NCBI GenBank assembly: GCA_030635945.1 | Contig: DAOVXW010000055.1 | Span: 1 to 5,231, forward strand | Source: Dehalococcoidia bacterium | GTDB taxonomy: Bacteria; Chloroflexota; Dehalococcoidia; Dehalococcoidales; G020351185 | DNA: 5,231 bases | Reading direction: 5' to 3' | Part shown: positions 1-5,231 of the stretch, piece after piece | How positions within the stretch are numbered: the first letter of the stretch is position 1 | Layout: each line of letters begins with the position of its first letter | Made by a program: the position numbers and the translations under genes | Notes under the pieces: model-generated | The model's input: the letters and a program-made list of their open reading frames with translations, nothing else | Database searches by the model: none | Told to the model about the DNA's origin: nothing

Positions 1-114
1 AACCTTTCCCCAGCAGCCTTTTTCAAGGTGATCAAGCACCCTTTCAGGAGCTGTGGATAACAAATCGTATTTTATAAGTACATTGCAGACATCTGAGAAG
101 GTTGTCGTATCCGG
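1..114 (-). pseudogene. In-frame continuation of the glycerate kinase gene beyond the amber codon, cut by the window edge
   Basis: Reading on in the kinase frame past the TAG at 115-117 gives 38 codons with no further stop up to base 1. They begin PDTTTFSDVCNVLIKYDLL and continue with APERVLDHLEKG. Intact family members have, directly after SGPT, one residue, then PDPTTF, then a helix of the type ALxxLxxYGLL...PxxVxxHLExG. The continuation is therefore genuine kinase coding sequence, not random open frame. The frame is preserved exactly, so the lesion is one codon, not an indel. A serine TCG to TAG change would suffice. The rest of the domain and the MOFRL domain lie outside the window. It could be a true nonsense mutation, a sequencing or assembly error, or (least likely) recoding. 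Confidence 0.8.
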
Positions 115-795
115 CTAGGTGGGCCCGGAGGCGATAACCGAAAGGTCGTTGCCGATTACTTCGGATAATATCAAAGAGATAATTGTTGATGGGGAAAAAT
201 AGAGGCCCAGTTGCCCTCCTTTTATGCGGGACAGGTGTTTCCTGACGGTATTGATCTCGCTTATATCGGCTCCGGAAGCCAGCAGCAGTTCAGTGAATTT
301 CTGTATATCCTCCAGTTTGATACCGGTAGCGGGATAGGGCATTAACGCCGAGCCGCCGCCTGAAATCAGGCAGATAATTGTATCGTCCCTGCCGATAGAG
401 TATTTATCCCAGAGCGACAGCATTTCTTTAACACCCCCGACGCCCCTGTGGTCGGGAATCGGGTGGCCGGCGGTAACCACCTTTATTTTGCCTGTTTTAT
501 AATCACTGTCTTTACAATTAACAATACCGGCTGTTATATCTTCGGGTGGTATTATGCTTTCAAGGGCTTCTGCCATCAGGCCGGACGCCTTGCCGCCGCC
601 GATAACAAAAAGCCTGCCACGAGAAAGGTTATAAGCAGTATTATTTATGGTTAATACTCTGTTTTTAGTGTCGTAGTACAGAGCATTTTTTATTATGTTA
701 GTCGGCAGCACCAGTTCTATGCCGGCTTCAATAATATCGAGAGCCTTTTTTCTTAGCTCGGTAGTAGCCAGTTCGGCACGGTTTTTAATAATCAT
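115..795 (-). CDS. Glycerate 2-kinase (GckA / DUF4147-MOFRL family), N-terminal part, ended early by an in-frame amber stop
   Basis: Family enzymes phosphorylate D-glycerate with ATP to 2-phosphoglycerate in the cytoplasm. The 226-residue product shows the N-terminal DUF4147 domain in order: GGGKAS at 66-71, whose K69 is the probable catalytic lysine; TAGHPIPD at 108-115; the glycine-rich ISGGGSAL at 144-151; NTVRKHLSRIKGGQL at 182-196; and a closing IASGPT at 221-226. Family proteins are about 420-450 residues with a C-terminal MOFRL domain, so this product is roughly half length. The ATG at 793-795 is the only plausible start: the frame upstream holds no start codon before a TGA at 823-825. 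No strong Shine-Dalgarno precedes it. The usual SDVxGD motif reads SEVIGND (residues 211-217), changing two normally acidic positions, which may indicate decay. Family assignment is firm; whether a working enzyme is made is doubtful. Confidence 0.85.
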   Translation of the reverse strand: MIIKNRAELATTELRKKALDIIEAGIELVLPTNIIKNALYYDTKNRVLTINNTAYNLSRGRLFVIGGGKASGLMAEALESIIPPEDITAGIVNCKDSDYKTGKIKVVTAGHPIPDHRGVGGVKEMLSLWDKYSIGRDDTIICLISGGGSALMPYPATGIKLEDIQKFTELLLASGADISEINTVRKHLSRIKGGQLGLYFSPSTIISLILSEVIGNDLSVIASGPT

Positions 796-836
796 AGACG
801 TATAAGCAACACCAGACTTAAATCAGAATTATAGCT

Positions 837-864
837 ATTATACAGCAAATTAACCCGATGGAAA
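837..864 (-). promoter_or_regulatory. Probable sigma-70 type promoter of the glycerate kinase gene
   Basis: On the minus strand a perfect TATAAT (837-842) is preceded, after a 16-base spacer, by TTTCCA (859-864), which matches four of six bases of TTGACA. A second perfect TATAAT lies 9 bases further downstream (828-833) but has no acceptable -35 element at normal spacing. Both lie 33-48 bases upstream of the kinase ATG. This is pattern matching only; the transcription start is not known. Confidence 0.45.
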
Positions 865-866
865 TG

Positions 867-895
867 TTGACAGCATGTTTATTTGATAATAATAT
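867..895 (+). promoter_or_regulatory. Probable sigma-70 type promoter of the glutaredoxin-like gene
   Basis: A perfect TTGACA (867-872) is followed, after exactly 17 bases, by TAATAT (890-895). The -10 element matches four of six positions, including the important first T, second A and last T. Transcription would start near base 902, giving a leader of only about 17 bases with the Shine-Dalgarno sequence at its very 5' end. The -35 box lies two bases from the -35 box of the proposed divergent kinase promoter, so the two probably compete or share regulation (inference). Confidence 0.55.
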
Positions 896-901
896 GAGAC
901 A

Positions 902-909
902 AAAGGAGG
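902..909 (+). promoter_or_regulatory. Strong ribosome binding site of the glutaredoxin-like gene
   Basis: AAAGGAGG is a near-complete match to the anti-Shine-Dalgarno sequence and lies 9 bases before the ATG at 919. It fixes the start codon and suggests efficient translation. Confidence 0.85.
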
Positions 910-918
910 ATTTAAGCT

Positions 919-1167
919 ATGACTAATAAAGCTGATAAAAAGGTTGTTATCTATTCCACCCCCGATTGTCCAATCTGCAAGCGGGCTAAAGCCTATTTTA
1001 CTAAAAAGGGAATCGAATATGAGGATATTGATGTTTCCGTTAATGAAGAAGTCGCCCATGAGATGATTCACCGCTCGGGACAGATGGGGACGCCGGTTAT
1101 CTTTGTCGATGAGCAAATGATGGTGGGTTTCAATCAGAAGAAAATGGACGCAATGCTGGCTAAGTAG
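919..1167 (+). CDS. Glutaredoxin-like thiol-disulfide oxidoreductase (YruB/NrdH-like)
   Basis: This 82-residue cytoplasmic protein has one thioredoxin fold of the glutaredoxin type. The first strand KKVVIYSTP leads into the redox motif C17-P-I-C20. The cis-proline motif GTPV (57-60) and the VGFNQKKMDAML end (69-80) follow. The pattern IDVSVNEE...HRSGQMGTPV resembles the small YruB-type glutaredoxins more than classical glutathione-dependent ones; the partner (glutathione, thioredoxin reductase or another) cannot be told from sequence. Both active-site cysteines are present, so it should be redox competent and is not a selenoprotein form. It is the only plus-strand gene here and has its own promoter and ribosome binding site. 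Its last 8 bases overlap the end of tyrA tail to tail. It ends in TAG. No hairpin terminator is visible after it. Confidence 0.9.
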   Translation: MTNKADKKVVIYSTPDCPICKRAKAYFTKKGIEYEDIDVSVNEEVAHEMIHRSGQMGTPVIFVDEQMMVGFNQKKMDAMLAK

Positions 1168-2050
1168 CTGTTTCGTCTTTCTTTAATACCTCGGCAAACT
1201 TGTACATATTATCGTAAGATTTGCCGAAATCGGGATTGTTTGCCTCTAGTTTTTGCCTGATGGCTTTCATACGGCTGGTAAATTGCTGTCTGTCCTTTTG
1301 TTTTACCAGTTCAGCCCAATCCCGGCAACTTTTCTGAAACCGCTCTTGAAAATTAGGCAGGTTGGGCAGATTCATCTGCAGGGAAGCATAAAGCTCGGGA
1401 TCCTCTGAAATGACACTCTCTACCAGTGTTAATAGCACCTTGTAGGTGATGCCGCCGATGGACTCCATTTCCTTTAATCGCTCAAAACTAACAAGGCTGT
1501 CGGCGGAGGCAATGGCAATAAAATGAGCCAGCCCCAGAATGATAGCCATCATATCGTCATGCTTCAGGGGTGTCATCAGGCGGACTCTGGCGCCTTTTGT
1601 TTCCAGGTAAGACCTTACCTTTTCCGCCAGTCTGTTTTCCTGTTCATCCGTCGGCGTCAGCACGAAGTTCTGGTTGACAAGGCTCCTGGCACCGGGGCCG
1701 AATACCGGGTGTGTCCCCAGAATCCGTCCTCTTTTTATATGTCTGTGCATAGCTTCCACAGGAAGCATTTTAACTGAAGTAATATCAAGAATAATCTGGT
1801 CAGGGTGAGTATGGGGGCTAAGACGTTTAATGGTTTCCTCAAAGTTGTCTACCGGCACCGATATCAAAATTAAATCAGCCTGCCCGGCCTCTTCAATATC
1901 GGTGCTTATAGCAACATTTAGCCGGCGACTGGCTTTTTCAAGCTTTGGTTTGCTCCTGCCGACCAATAACACATCTTTGCCCTCTTTTAAGAAAAAGCGC
2001 GCAAACCAGCGCCCCATTTTGCCCGATCCACCGATAATGGCTACTTTCAT
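1160..2050 (-). CDS. tyrA: Prephenate dehydrogenase
   Basis: TyrA oxidatively decarboxylates prephenate with NAD(P)+ to 4-hydroxyphenylpyruvate, the tyrosine precursor. The 296-residue protein starts with a Rossmann nucleotide-binding motif, MKVAIIGGSGKMG (glycine-rich loop 7-13). ISVPV (63-67) and LDITSVK (88-94) follow. The catalytic region is GTHPVFGPG (112-120), with H114 the probable catalytic histidine, and a second conserved segment HDDMMAIILGLAHF (164-177). The C-terminal half is the helical dimerisation domain. There is no fused chorismate mutase and no ACT domain, so feedback control by tyrosine through an ACT domain is absent. From memory, the GTHPVFGPGA form resembles archaeal and Chloroflexota enzymes. 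AGGGAG at 2058-2063 lies 7 bases before the ATG and inside the end of pheA; the gap to pheA is 4 bases. It ends in TAG, overlapping the glutaredoxin gene. Confidence 0.93.
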   Translation of the reverse strand: MKVAIIGGSGKMGRWFARFFLKEGKDVLLVGRSKPKLEKASRRLNVAISTDIEEAGQADLILISVPVDNFEETIKRLSPHTHPDQIILDITSVKMLPVEAMHRHIKRGRILGTHPVFGPGARSLVNQNFVLTPTDEQENRLAEKVRSYLETKGARVRLMTPLKHDDMMAIILGLAHFIAIASADSLVSFERLKEMESIGGITYKVLLTLVESVISEDPELYASLQMNLPNLPNFQERFQKSCRDWAELVKQKDRQQFTSRMKAIRQKLEANNPDFGKSYDNMYKFAEVLKKDETAT

Positions 2051-2054
2051 CTCT

Positions 2055-3137
2055 TTACTCCCTGGCTTTCAGTTTGGATTTGGGGTAGGAGCCAAGAACT
2101 TTTAAAAAGATAACATAGTCTTCAAGATGCTCCAGCGTATTTTTCACCGACGAATCCAGGCGGTGTCCATCGAAATCCAGGTAGAAATTGTAGTCCCAGG
2201 GTTTCTGCCTTGTTGGCCTGGACTCCAGCTTGGTCATATTTACCTTGTTTATTGCCAGTTGTTCGAGGAATTCAAACAGCGCCCCCGGCTTGTGTTTTAC
2301 GGCAAAGACGACGGATGTTTTGTCATTGCCCGATGGCGGTGCATCCTCTTTGGCCAGAACGAAAAAGCGGGTGAAATTGTTCGGGTTATCCTCAATGCCG
2401 CAGGTTATGATATTCATACTATATATTTCGGCGGCTCTGGGGCTGGCGATGGCGGCGCCATCGGTTATCATTTTTTCCTTTATAAACTTGACGCTGCCAG
2501 CGGTATCATAAGTGGGTATAAGCTCACAGTTCAGGTGCTTTATGAACGCCTGGCACTGCCCCAATGCCTGGGGGTGAGAGTAGATTCTTTTGATTGAACT
2601 CAAGGTTGCCCCCGGGTTGGCTATCAGGCAGTGGGAGACCGGCAGCTCTATTTCGCCGCAGACCTTGAGGCTGGAATCCAGCAGCAGGTCATAGCTCTTG
2701 CGGATGCTGCCCTCAAGCGAATTCTCTACCGGAGCAATACCGAACTGAGATTCGTCCTGCTCGACAGACCTGAAGACATCTTCAAAACTTTCAAAAGGCT
2801 TTACCTGGATGCCGGCACCGAAGAAGTTAATGGCAGCCTCCTCGCTGTAAGCCCCAATTTCGCCCTGAAAGGCAACAATTGCTCCCTGGATGCTTTTGGA
2901 TGTACTGAATATTTTGCGGTAGATGCCTTCTATATCACTCTCGTTTATCCCCTTTTTCTGGGCGATCTCCCTGATATGCTCCAGGATTAAATTTTCCCTT
3001 TGCTTATCCTCTATCTGCTGTCCCTGCTTCCTTTTTAAGCCACCAATCTGCTCGGCGAGGCTCAGCCTTTCGGCTATAAGCTGCACGATATCGTTATCAA
3101 CTTCGTCTATCTTTATTCTCAGTTCTTCAATTTTCAT
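2055..3137 (-). CDS. pheA: Bifunctional chorismate mutase / prephenate dehydratase (P-protein)
   Basis: It converts chorismate to prephenate and prephenate to phenylpyruvate, the phenylalanine precursor. Three domains are visible in 360 residues, the usual P-protein length. Residues 1-84 are an AroQ chorismate mutase; against the E. coli enzyme, the catalytic R7, R24, K35, D44, R47, S80 and Q84 are all present. Residues about 86-265 are prephenate dehydratase, with [13 protein letters not shown] (90-102), [12 protein letters not shown] (133-144) and the catalytic TRF motif at 256-258. Residues about 274-350 are an ACT regulatory domain with GALF (285-288) and ESRP (305-308), the phenylalanine-binding motifs, so feedback inhibition by phenylalanine is expected. 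AAGGTG at 3143-3148 lies 5 bases before the ATG. The start overlaps the aroC stop as ATGA, implying translational coupling. This is the only chorismate mutase in the window and probably also feeds TyrA. Confidence 0.96.
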   Translation of the reverse strand: MKIEELRIKIDEVDNDIVQLIAERLSLAEQIGGLKRKQGQQIEDKQRENLILEHIREIAQKKGINESDIEGIYRKIFSTSKSIQGAIVAFQGEIGAYSEEAAINFFGAGIQVKPFESFEDVFRSVEQDESQFGIAPVENSLEGSIRKSYDLLLDSSLKVCGEIELPVSHCLIANPGATLSSIKRIYSHPQALGQCQAFIKHLNCELIPTYDTAGSVKFIKEKMITDGAAIASPRAAEIYSMNIITCGIEDNPNNFTRFFVLAKEDAPPSGNDKTSVVFAVKHKPGALFEFLEQLAINKVNMTKLESRPTRQKPWDYNFYLDFDGHRLDSSVKNTLEHLEDYVIFLKVLGSYPKSKLKARE

Positions 3138-4225
3138 CTTATCACCTTTGGTATCAATCCGGCTCTTAAAGCGAAGTCGCAGAGAGTTATCGCTATCATT
3201 GATTCTACGACTACCGCTGCCCGTGGGACAATGCAGATATCGTGCCTGCCTCTTGTTTCTAATTTAGCGGCGGTCATTTCCTTTATGTTCACCGTCTGCT
3301 GGCTCTTGGTAATCGATGCCGTCGGTTTTACGGCTATCCTGACTACCAGAGGCATGCCGTTGCTTATACCACCGAGTATACCGCCGGCATTGTTACTGCT
3401 GGTTACCAGTTTATCATTTTCTATTACAAACGGGTCGTTGTTTTGCGAACCTTTTTCACGGGCTACCTGAAAACCGGAACCAAACTCTACTCCCTTGACC
3501 GCCGGGATGGCGAACAGGGCTTTGGAAAGCTCTGCGTCAAGGGAATCAAAGACAGGCTCGCCCAGTCCGGCCGGCAACCCGAGTACTGTACCCTCTATAA
3601 TGCCGCCAAGGCTGTCGCCCTGCTTTTTGGCTTCTTCAATAGCGGCTGTCATTTTCCGCGCAGCCTCGGCATCGGCACAGCGAAGCGGATTGCTAGCTAT
3701 ATTCTGCCTTATTTCATTAAAGTCATTGTACCGGGCAACTATACCACCGATCTCGACGGTATGCGCAATAACCTCGATTTTAATCAGCTTGAGTAGCTTG
3801 CGGGCGATAGCTCCGGCCATAACGAAACCGGCGGTGATTCTGCCGGAAAACCTGCCACCACCGCGGTAGTCACCGAAGCCCCCGTATTTAATGTATGAGG
3901 TATAATCGGCATGCCCCGGTCTTGGCAGGAACCTGCCCTTTACATATTCAGCGGAATCTATATCCTTATTCCATACTGCCAGACAGATGGGCGCACCGGT
4001 AGTATGGCCGTTGAAGATACCGGCAAGGACTTCGGCTTTATCCCCTTCCCGTCTGGTTGTAGAGGCCGGGTTCTCCCCTGGTTTGCGCTTATCAAGCTCT
4101 TTCTGGATATCCTGCCGGGTTATGGGTAATCCTGCCGGACAGCCATCTATAATAATACCGATAAGTTTTCCGTGGCTCTCGCCGAAGCTGGTTATGGTAA
4201 ATAACTTACCCAGGCTATTTGACAT
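3134..4225 (-). CDS. aroC: Chorismate synthase
   Basis: AroC removes phosphate from 5-enolpyruvylshikimate-3-phosphate to make chorismate, using reduced FMN that is not consumed. The 363-residue length is typical. Motifs in order: SFGESHG (13-19) with catalytic H18; RPGHAD (102-107); [11 protein letters not shown] (121-131); [11 protein letters not shown] (239-249); [13 protein letters not shown] (278-290); and [11 protein letters not shown] (326-336) with the second conserved histidine H328. The third motif differs from the common RGGGRSSARET form but keeps the arginines and glycines; I recall FSGR-type variants in anaerobes. No flavin reductase domain is fused, so reduced FMN must come from elsewhere in the cell. 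The start ATG lies inside the end of aroA (11-base overlap) and is preceded at 4232-4240 by GAAAGGTGA, 6 bases upstream of the ATG. The stop overlaps the pheA start. Confidence 0.97.
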   Translation of the reverse strand: MSNSLGKLFTITSFGESHGKLIGIIIDGCPAGLPITRQDIQKELDKRKPGENPASTTRREGDKAEVLAGIFNGHTTGAPICLAVWNKDIDSAEYVKGRFLPRPGHADYTSYIKYGGFGDYRGGGRFSGRITAGFVMAGAIARKLLKLIKIEVIAHTVEIGGIVARYNDFNEIRQNIASNPLRCADAEAARKMTAAIEEAKKQGDSLGGIIEGTVLGLPAGLGEPVFDSLDAELSKALFAIPAVKGVEFGSGFQVAREKGSQNNDPFVIENDKLVTSSNNAGGILGGISNGMPLVVRIAVKPTASITKSQQTVNIKEMTAAKLETRGRHDICIVPRAAVVVESMIAITLCDFALRAGLIPKVIR

Positions 4226-5231
4226 TGAGATTCACCTTTCCGTCCAGTTTTTCGAAAGTCTGCCAAAAATGCGGGTATGTTTTGGCGACGCATTCGGCTC
4301 CGTCTATCGTTGTATCACCGGTTACCGTGCCGAGTATGCTGAATGCCATGGCTATCCTGTGGTCGCCGAAGCTGTTTATGGTTGCGCCGATCGGTTTTAT
4401 ACCGGTGATTGTAAACATGTCTTCTTCTTCGGTAACGGATACGCCCATTCTTTCCAGCCCTTCCCTCAAAGCGAGCACCCGGTTTGATTCCTTGATTCTC
4501 GCCCGACTGATGCCGTAAAACCGGCTTTCGCCATTGGCGACCGCCGCCAGCATAGCCAGTGTCGGCAGCAGGTCTATACAATCGCTTAAATCAGCCGTGA
4601 TGGCTTTCAATCCTGACCTCTTCACTGTAACTGATTTTTCGTTTGTTATAACTTCAGCTCCCATTGCCAGCAGTAAGTTTAGCATTATTCGGTCTCCTTG
4701 AAAACTGTTGTGGTTGAGGCCTGTAACCTCCACCTGCCCTGATACAGCCCCCAGTGCCAGCAGATATGATGCCGAAGACCAATCACCCTCAACATTGTAG
4801 ACGGCTGATTTATAATTCTGCCTGGACACCTTAAATTGCATAAGATTATCCGAGGCTTCCACTGCAATACCGAATCTTCTCAGGCAATCCAGTGTCATTT
4901 TAAGATACGGCCTTGAACCTGGTGGGGTGGTTAGCTGAATGGTTAAACCTGTCTCGGCCAGGGGTGCTATCAGTAGTAGGGCGGTGATAAACTGTGAGCT
5001 GATATCCCCCGGCAATTGTACAGTGCCACCCTTCAACCGGCCACCATCAACTATTACCGTTTTGCCCTCAAGCCGGCATTTTACTCCCAGTTGTGACAGT
5101 GCTGTAAGTAACGGCTCTATGGGCCTGCTGAGAAGGGAGGGCCCCGGAACCAGGCGGCATCTGCCCGGGACAAGAGATGAAATGGCGGTCATAAACCTGA
5201 AAGTGGCGGCTGAATCACGGCAGAAAAGGTT
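4215..5231 (-). CDS. aroA: 3-phosphoshikimate 1-carboxyvinyltransferase (EPSP synthase), 5' end outside the window
   Basis: AroA transfers the enolpyruvyl group of phosphoenolpyruvate to shikimate-3-phosphate. 338 codons are present; family proteins have about 420-440, so roughly 90 N-terminal residues are missing. The methionine at 5190-5192 is internal, because the upstream codons still encode conserved sequence (RDSAATFRF, visible residues 5-13). Further motifs, counted from the window edge: SRPIEPLL (35-42), [12 protein letters not shown] (75-86), GSRPYL (105-110), [12 protein letters not shown] (148-159), CIDLLP (218-223) with D220 matching E. coli D313, KESNR (247-251), [10 protein letters not shown] (288-297) and AKTYPHFW (316-323). 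The visible catalytic residues are in place. The substrate loop has alanine where E. coli has Gly96. It is the first visible gene of the operon and ends in TAG, overlapping aroC by 11 bases. The promoter is outside the window. Confidence 0.96.
   Translation of the reverse strand, partial: NLFCRDSAATFRFMTAISSLVPGRCRLVPGPSLLSRPIEPLLTALSQLGVKCRLEGKTVIVDGGRLKGGTVQLPGDISSQFITALLLIAPLAETGLTIQLTTPPGSRPYLKMTLDCLRRFGIAVEASDNLMQFKVSRQNYKSAVYNVEGDWSSASYLLALGAVSGQVEVTGLNHNSFQGDRIMLNLLLAMGAEVITNEKSVTVKRSGLKAITADLSDCIDLLPTLAMLAAVANGESRFYGISRARIKESNRVLALREGLERMGVSVTEEEDMFTITGIKPIGATINSFGDHRIAMAFSILGTVTGDTTIDGAECVAKTYPHFWQTFEKLDGKVNLNVK

Noticed and set aside
115..117. Amber codon read as pyrrolysine or as a reassigned sense codon
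   Set aside because: TAG is the natural end of aroA, tyrA and the glutaredoxin gene in this window, at the expected protein lengths. Glycerate kinase is not a known pyrrolysine protein, and no pyl gene is present here.
850..1116. Minus-strand open frame of 88 codons opposite the glutaredoxin gene
   Set aside because: It overlaps the well-supported glutaredoxin gene and its promoter, and shows no recognisable domain.
1160..1200. Possible intrinsic terminator after the glutaredoxin gene (T-rich stretch after 1170)
   Set aside because: The T-rich run is interrupted and no stable GC-rich hairpin precedes it. The bases also encode the end of TyrA.
2127..2597. Open frame of 156 codons on the plus strand
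   Set aside because: It lies wholly inside pheA on the opposite strand, has no family-like motifs, and pheA is certain over this stretch.
3987..4487. Open frame of 166 codons on the plus strand
   Set aside because: It is antisense to the end of aroA and the start of aroC, both with clear motifs. It has a low-complexity shadow composition.
5190..5192. ATG as the start of aroA
   Set aside because: The frame stays open to the window edge, and the upstream codons encode the conserved substrate loop (DSAATFRF). The methionine is internal.
1..5231. Matching inverted ends of the window (AACCTTT at the start, AAAGGTT at the end)
   Set aside because: Seven bases can match by chance, and both ends lie inside housekeeping-type coding sequence. 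Nothing suggests a mobile element.

Overview
The window holds part of a bacterial aromatic amino acid gene cluster, plus a small redox gene and a damaged sugar-acid kinase gene. Base composition looks balanced by eye. Genes are tightly packed and carry Shine-Dalgarno sequences of the GGAGG or AAGGTGA type. PheA is the bacterial fusion of chorismate mutase, prephenate dehydratase and ACT domains. From memory, the aroA-aroC-pheA-tyrA order and the flavour of the proteins resemble Dehalococcoidia (Chloroflexota) or a related anaerobe. This placement is tentative because no search was run. I see no phage, transposon, CRISPR, tRNA or rRNA signal.

Layout, right to left along the minus strand: aroA (5231-4215; 5' end cut by the window edge), aroC (4225-3134), pheA (3137-2055) and tyrA (2050-1160). 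The first two pairs overlap by 11 and 4 bases, and tyrA follows pheA after a 4-base gap, so the four very probably form one translationally coupled operon. The order matches the order of reactions: EPSP synthase, chorismate synthase, chorismate mutase/prephenate dehydratase, prephenate dehydrogenase. Together they lead from shikimate-3-phosphate to chorismate and on to phenylalanine and tyrosine precursors. The only chorismate mutase visible is the N-terminal domain of PheA.

A glutaredoxin-like gene (919-1167) lies on the plus strand and overlaps the end of tyrA tail to tail by 8 bases. It has a good promoter and ribosome binding site. It is divergent from a glycerate 2-kinase gene (minus strand, from 795 leftwards). 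The 123-base spacer between them (796-918) carries back-to-back promoters.

The glycerate kinase frame is interrupted by an amber codon at 115-117, directly after the conserved SGPT motif. Family-like sequence continues in the same frame to the window edge. TAG also ends aroA, tyrA and the glutaredoxin gene, so recoding is unlikely and a nonsense mutation (or base error) is the simplest reading. I found no undescribed biological system. The points most worth checking are this interrupted kinase and an alanine at the glyphosate-discriminating glycine position of the EPSP synthase.
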